Source: Candidatus Bathyarchaeota archaeon JdFR-04
GTDB lineage: Archaea > Thermoproteota > Bathyarchaeia > Bathyarchaeales > UBA233
Length of the DNA stretch: 5,577 bases
Reading direction: 5' to 3'
Assembly: GCA_002010925.1 (NCBI GenBank)
Contig: MTLR01000031.1
Location: 1 to 5,577, forward strand
The position numbers were made by a program, and so were the translations under genes. The notes below the pieces were generated by a model. That model ran no database searches. It saw only the letters and a program-made list of their open reading frames with translations, and was not told the DNA's origin. Position 1 is the first letter of the stretch, and every line of letters begins with the position of its first letter. Shown in pieces: positions 5,362-5,577 of this stretch.

Positions 5362-5577
5362 TCATAAGCGTGTAACTGAAATCTTCTCGGTTCTATCCTT
5401 GTACTGCTTAAGCTCTTCGGCAGTCATTTGCTGATATGTATACGGGCTCCAGAAGAAAGTTCCACAATCAAAGCTAAATGTGGCTTTGATCGTCTGCTCT
5501 ATTTCATGCTCTACTTTATTGCATGAATAATATACTTTGGAGAAAAAACACCACCTTTATTCTGAAAAATTTTTTGA
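5362..5577 (-). pseudogene. Unrecognised gene, 3' part, apparently frameshifted at a T6 tract
   Basis: On the minus strand a frame is open from 5556 to a TGA at 5362-5364 (64 codons). Its composition is protein-like, including EHEIEQTIKATFSFDCG, TFFWSPYTYQQ and MTAEELKQYKDRTEK, but it has no ATG, GTG or TTG before Met44 and a TAA just upstream. The neighbouring frame is open from the window edge through GTG 5554 and GTG 5551 to the T6 tract (5543-5548), then stops after a few codons. Skipping one T joins them into a continuous stretch reading RIKVVFFSKVYYSCNKVEHE. The simplest reading is one gene with its 5' end outside the window or at GTG 5554/5551, carrying a one-base insertion, a sequencing error, or a +1 ribosomal frameshift. 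I do not recognise the family. It has two cysteines (in SCNK and FDCG) and no membrane segment. The reading frame is likely real; the cause of the shift is open. Confidence 0.5.

Noticed and set aside
5467..5490. Perfect 8-base inverted repeat ATCAAAGC / GCTTTGAT with an 8-base loop
   Set aside because: It lies inside the coding-like frame at the window end and has no T tract after it, so it is not a convincing terminator or operator. It may be chance.

Overview
The window reads as archaeal DNA. It is AT-rich, the likely start codons include several TTGs, there are short GGAG or GGTGA ribosome sites, and A+T boxes lie about 25-50 bases before genes. The gene set (a soluble acyl-CoA dehydrogenase, a small VIT1-like membrane protein, an Fe-S uracil-DNA glycosylase of the family 4 type, a small MazG-like enzyme) fits a Thermoproteota-type archaeon, perhaps a Bathyarchaeia-like lineage. 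The lineage is inference; only 'archaeon, probably anaerobic or thermophilic' is reasonably supported.

Layout. 1-61: short upstream region with a TATA-like box and a small inverted repeat. 62-2026 (+): P1B-type heavy-metal ATPase with a CPC motif, most like Zn/Cd/Pb exporters. 2027-2121: intergenic, with a convincing promoter and ribosome site for the next gene. 2122-3363 (+): acyl-CoA dehydrogenase. 3437-3916 (+): small VIT1/CCC1-like membrane protein, close enough to be co-transcribed with the dehydrogenase. 3917-4144: non-coding as far as I can see, with an A+T box and two adjoining inverted repeats before the next gene. 4145-4702 (+): divergent uracil-DNA glycosylase. 4703-4812: gap between convergent genes. 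4813-5133 (-): MazG-like nucleotide pyrophosphohydrolase. 5134-5361: no gene recognised. 5362-5577 (-): 3' part of an unrecognised gene that is open only if one base is skipped in a T6 tract, and that runs off the window end.

How the genes relate. Two membrane proteins (metal-exporting ATPase and VIT1-like protein) suggest divalent-metal homeostasis, with an unrelated acyl-CoA oxidation gene between them. The glycosylase and the MazG-like protein form a convergent pair with a shared theme of DNA and nucleotide-pool hygiene. They have separate promoters, so the link is by proximity only. I found no CRISPR array, tRNA, rRNA, IS element or clear mobile element. Most of the window is ordinary chromosomal sequence. 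The points most worth a second look are the frameshifted terminal gene, the changed active-site residues of the glycosylase, and the shifted catalytic base of the dehydrogenase.
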